Source of the DNA: Pseudoduganella namucuonensis
GTDB taxonomy: Bacteria > Pseudomonadota > Gammaproteobacteria > Burkholderiales > Burkholderiaceae_D
Direction: 5' to 3'
DNA: 64,000 nt
Assembly (NCBI RefSeq): GCF_900116645.1
Contig: NZ_FPBO01000004.1
Location: 124,001-188,000 of the forward strand
Each line of letters starts with the position of its first letter. The first letter of the stretch is position 1. The position numbers and the translations under genes are program-made. The notes under the pieces are model-generated. The model was not told where the DNA came from. It searched no databases and worked only from the letters and a program-made list of their open reading frames with translations. Positions 61,549 through 64,000 of this stretch are shown here, in pieces.

Positions 61549-62340
61549 TCATCGATTCGCGAAATCCCGGAGCAGCCGGACATACTCCGGACTCAGCGAA
61601 ATGGTGTTGTGCCCGGTCCCCGGAACGATACGCAGCGTCGCCACCGGCGACGGGAAGCTGGCCAGCAGCGATTCCGTGCTCGCGCGCGGGATGACTTCGT
61701 CGTGCTCGGCCGCCAGGATCAGCGTCGGCGCGGCGACCCTGGGCGCATACCGCCAGGATTCGAATTTGTCCCGCAGCAGCGTGCCGACGGGGATGTAGCC
61801 GAACAGCCGCGCGGCCAGCGTCTGGACGCTGTCGTACGGCGTCACCAGCACCAGCCCGGCGACGGGACGCCGGCTCGCCACTTGAACCGCCACGCCGCTG
61901 CCCAGGCTGCGGCCCATCACGATCACGCTCCCGTGGCGCGCGCGCGCCTTGTCGAACAGGACCAGCGCGTCGGCGACCAGGGCCCGCTCGGTGGGGCTGC
62001 CGGTGCTGCCGCCATAGCCCCGGTAATGCATCAGGTAGATGGCCCGCTCGGGAAACGCGGCCGCCAGGTCGGGCAGGCCGAGGTTCACGTCCTCCGCGTT
62101 GCCGCCGAAGTAGACGAGCGCCCGCGCGCCCTGACGATCGCGGACGGTGACGCGCAGCTCCGCGCCATCGACCGGCAACGCGACGACGTCCGCGCCTTCG
62201 ACGGGCGACGCCGGCGGCGGCATATAGATCAGCGAGCGCTGGAACACGAACAGCGCGGCGCACAGTCCGAGGTAGCCCAGCGCCGCGAGCGCGGCGAGCT
62301 TGCCGGCGAACGCCAGCACGGCCGCGAGTCGGGGATTCAC
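61549..62340 (-). CDS. Membrane-anchored alpha/beta hydrolase (BEM46/YfhR type)
   Basis: Protein of 263 residues: an N-terminal membrane anchor (LAALAALGYLGLCAALFVFQ), the family marker LIYMPPP, a hydrolase core with HYRGYGGSTGSPTERAL, the nucleophile elbow MGRSLGSGVAV, acid site in AAEHDEVIPR and His in PGTGHNTIS. The complete Ser-Asp-His triad contrasts with the degenerate hydrolase at 25583. The substrate is unknown; relatives include thioesterases and peptidases. Confidence 0.92.
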   Translation of the reverse strand: MNPRLAAVLAFAGKLAALAALGYLGLCAALFVFQRSLIYMPPPASPVEGADVVALPVDGAELRVTVRDRQGARALVYFGGNAEDVNLGLPDLAAAFPERAIYLMHYRGYGGSTGSPTERALVADALVLFDKARARHGSVIVMGRSLGSGVAVQVASRRPVAGLVLVTPYDSVQTLAARLFGYIPVGTLLRDKFESWRYAPRVAAPTLILAAEHDEVIPRASTESLLASFPSPVATLRIVPGTGHNTISLSPEYVRLLRDFANR

Positions 62341-62409
62341 CCCGCCGTCCCCGCGGGGAGGCCACGGCGACGCGCGCCGCGCCCCGGACCGGCGGCGCGG
62401 CGGCCCGCG

Positions 62410-62661
62410 CTACTTCTTCTGCCAGTACGAGAACTCATGTTCGTAGCAGGTGGTGTCGATCTCGGCGATCTTGTCCTGCATCGCGGCCTGGGCGTCCTGG
62501 ATGGCCTGGTTGTACACGCTGGGACCGATCTCCCGCAGGCAGTAGTCGAGGAACAGCCTGGCCTTCAGCTCGCCCACCTCCTCGTCCAGGTTCTTGGAAC
62601 AGTAACGCTGGATGGAGCCCACCAGCCGCTCCTCCACTTCCTTGCTCAACTTGATCGCCAT
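62410..62661 (-). CDS. DUF2164-family small protein
   Basis: Protein of 83 residues, start at 62661 (MAIKLSKEVEERLVGSIQRY). The sequence fits DUF2164: LDEEVGELKARLFLDYCLRE, IGPSVYNQAIQDAQAAMQDK, a single soluble helical domain ending near residue 80. Function is unknown. It lies eight bases after the SDR gene and is probably cotranscribed with it. Confidence 0.9.
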   Translation of the reverse strand: MAIKLSKEVEERLVGSIQRYCSKNLDEEVGELKARLFLDYCLREIGPSVYNQAIQDAQAAMQDKIAEIDTTCYEHEFSYWQKK

Positions 62662-62669
62662 GTATTTCC

Positions 62670-63410
62670 CTATTTGCCGCCGCCGACCGTGATGGTGGTG
62701 GCCGTGATGTAGGACGCCGCCGGCGACAGCAGGAACACCACCGGTTCGGCGATCTCCCCCGGCTGTCCGACCCGGCGCATCGGTATGTTCGGCGCCGCGC
62801 GCGCCAGGCGGCCGGCGTCGCCGCCGCGCGCGTGGATCTCGGTCTCGGTCATGCCCGGCGCCACGCCGCACACGCGTATGCCCCGCGGCGCCAGCTCGCG
62901 CCCCAGTCCCATCGTGAACGCCTCCACGGCCGCCTTGCTGGACGCGTAGTGCACGTAGTCGCCGGCGCTGCCGCTGGAGGCGGCGGTCGACGAGATGTTG
63001 ACGATCACGCCCGCCGCGCCGCTGCGCTGGAAGGACGCCACCGCCGCGCGGCAGCAGTCCATCAGCCCCAGCACGTTGACGCGGAAGACGTCGGCGATGA
63101 CGGCGGGATCGGCCCGCATGAACGGCCCCAGGCCGCCCGTGATGCCGGCGTTGTTGACCAGCGCCGTCAACGGCCCCAGTTCGCGCTCGGCGGTCTCGAA
63201 CAGCCGCGCCACGTCCGCCGGCGCGCCGACGTCGCCCGGCACCGCGATCGCCTCGCCCCCGGCCGCGACGATCGCGTCCACCACGCCCCGCGCGGCGGCC
63301 GCGTCGCTCAGGTAGTTGACGGCCACCGCGTAGCCCTCGCGCGCCGCCGCCAGCGCGGTCGCCGCGCCGATGCCGCGCCCGGCGCCGGTGATGATCACTA
63401 CCTTTTTCAT
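62670..63410 (-). CDS. SDR-family oxidoreductase
   Basis: Classical short-chain dehydrogenase of 246 residues: cofactor motif TGAGRGIGAATALA, NNAGITGGLG, catalytic Ser in NISSTAASSG and Y-x3-K in YVHYASSKAA. A basic or neutral pocket after strand 2 (NYLSDAAAA) gives no firm NADP/NAD preference. It resembles glucose/ribitol-type SDRs (FabG-like). The start ATG 63410 is at the family position; the GGDEF gene ends eight bases upstream of it on the same strand. Confidence 0.93.
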   Translation of the reverse strand: MKKVVIITGAGRGIGAATALAAAREGYAVAVNYLSDAAAARGVVDAIVAAGGEAIAVPGDVGAPADVARLFETAERELGPLTALVNNAGITGGLGPFMRADPAVIADVFRVNVLGLMDCCRAAVASFQRSGAAGVIVNISSTAASSGSAGDYVHYASSKAAVEAFTMGLGRELAPRGIRVCGVAPGMTETEIHARGGDAGRLARAAPNIPMRRVGQPGEIAEPVVFLLSPAASYITATTITVGGGK

Positions 63411-63418
63411 GCGCCCCC

Positions 63419-64000
63419 CTATGCCGCTTGCGCCTCGCCGTCGACCGCCACGCGGTCGCGGCCGGCGCGCTTGGCGGCGTACAGCGCCTGGTCCGCCGCG
63501 CGCAGCAGCGATTCGGCGTCGGCCAGGCGGTCCTTGTCGAAGCTGGCCACGCCGATGCTCATCGTCACGTGCGGACGGACGGCGGCCGGCGCGTGCGTGA
63601 TCTCCAGCGCGGCGATGCAGGCGCGGATCGCCTCGGCGTGCTGGCGCGCCTGCTCCGGGCCGGTGTCCGGCAGGATGGCGGCGAACTCCTCGCCGCCGTA
63701 GCGCGCCGCCAGGTCGGCCGAGCGCTGCAGCTTGCCGGCGAAGGCCTCGGCCACCATGGTCAGGCAGGCGTCGCCCTGCTGGTGGCCGAAGTGGTCGTTG
63801 TAGGCCTTGAAGGAGTCGATGTCCATCAGCAGCAGCGACAGCTCGCCGCCGTGGCGCTGGGCGCGCCCCAGCTCGCGCTGCAGCGCCACGTCGAAATGGC
63901 GGCGGTTGGCGATGCCGGTCAAGCCGTCCACGTAGGACTGCGCGCGCAGCGACTCGGCCTGGTCGCGCAGCATGCGCTCGCGGCCCACGGTGGTGCTGAC
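63419..64000 (-). CDS. GGDEF-domain diguanylate cyclase (5' end outside window)
   Basis: The reverse frame is open to the window end and begins earlier than the window. The visible C-terminal 193 residues form a GGDEF domain: LTGIANRRHFD, DIDSFKAYNDHFGHQQGD, active loop GGEEF and the inhibitory RSAD site five residues before it. The glutamate variant GGEEF is active in many enzymes. The upstream part, probably a receiver or sensor, is not visible; a GTG at 63988 in frame is unlikely to be the true start because coding continues beyond it. Confidence 0.9.
   Translation of the reverse strand, partial: VSTTVGRERMLRDQAESLRAQSYVDGLTGIANRRHFDVALQRELGRAQRHGGELSLLLMDIDSFKAYNDHFGHQQGDACLTMVAEAFAGKLQRSADLAARYGGEEFAAILPDTGPEQARQHAEAIRACIAALEITHAPAAVRPHVTMSIGVASFDKDRLADAESLLRAADQALYAAKRAGRDRVAVDGEAQAA

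Overview
The window is dense (about 90% coding), very GC-rich DNA of a beta-proteobacterial type. The gene content points to Oxalobacteraceae of the Massilia/Duganella/Janthinobacterium kind: many hybrid histidine kinases and GGDEF/EAL proteins, a MexEF-OprN-type pump, a subclass B3 metallo-beta-lactamase, Ku plus three-domain LigD, NsrR, and ZntB. This placement is inference from content; there is no rRNA or marker gene in the window. No phage, integrase, transposase or CRISPR array was found. The extreme GC content produces huge open frames opposite the real genes, and these were discarded.

Layout. 1-8.0 kb: a minus-strand signalling cluster (kinase with N-terminal receiver, FixJ-like regulator, hybrid kinase with a substrate-binding-like sensor domain, second kinase, and a response regulator cut by the window edge), with clear signs of local duplication. 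8.1-12.8 kb: acetyltransferase, SulP transporter, TetR regulator and a divergent diguanylate cyclase. 13-17.8 kb: an SDR and Ku facing LigD (non-homologous end joining), separated by a long perfect inverted repeat. 17.9-19.4 kb: Cache-domain protein and B3 metallo-beta-lactamase. 19.5-27.8 kb: efflux operon (small membrane protein, degenerate alpha/beta hydrolase, adaptor, RND pump, outer-membrane channel) divergent from a LysR regulator. 27.8-33.7 kb: 2-hydroxyacid dehydrogenase, a proline-rich one-span protein, an FMN-dependent alpha-hydroxyacid dehydrogenase, twin tRNA-Arg genes, an orphan terminator, an 18-bp palindromic tandem repeat, a Tat-type esterase and a divergent AraC regulator.

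34.1-42.3 kb: a second signalling block of six genes, five of them two-component or c-di-GMP proteins. 42.3-52.6 kb: NDH-2, a histidine-rich periplasmic protein, a coiled-coil membrane protein, Lrp divergent from dadA, a probably leaderless HDOD gene, a putative CheD/CNF-fold protein behind nsrR, ZntB, a KTSC-like protein and an RHH protein whose upstream region is a mirror-symmetric array of CTGAAA/TTTCAG boxes at 10-bp phase, then a nitrobindin-like protein. 52.6-60.3 kb: a porin / PstS-like / GGDEF-EAL operon divergent from a propeller histidine kinase. 60.4-64 kb: small enzymes and a GGDEF protein cut by the right edge.

The strongest candidate for something undescribed is the RHH protein with its phased, inverted box array (51.2-51.9 kb). 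Next come the CNF/CheD-like protein with a hairpin-occluded ribosome site (48.7-49.3 kb) and the hydrolase without a nucleophile inside the efflux operon (25.6-26.7 kb).
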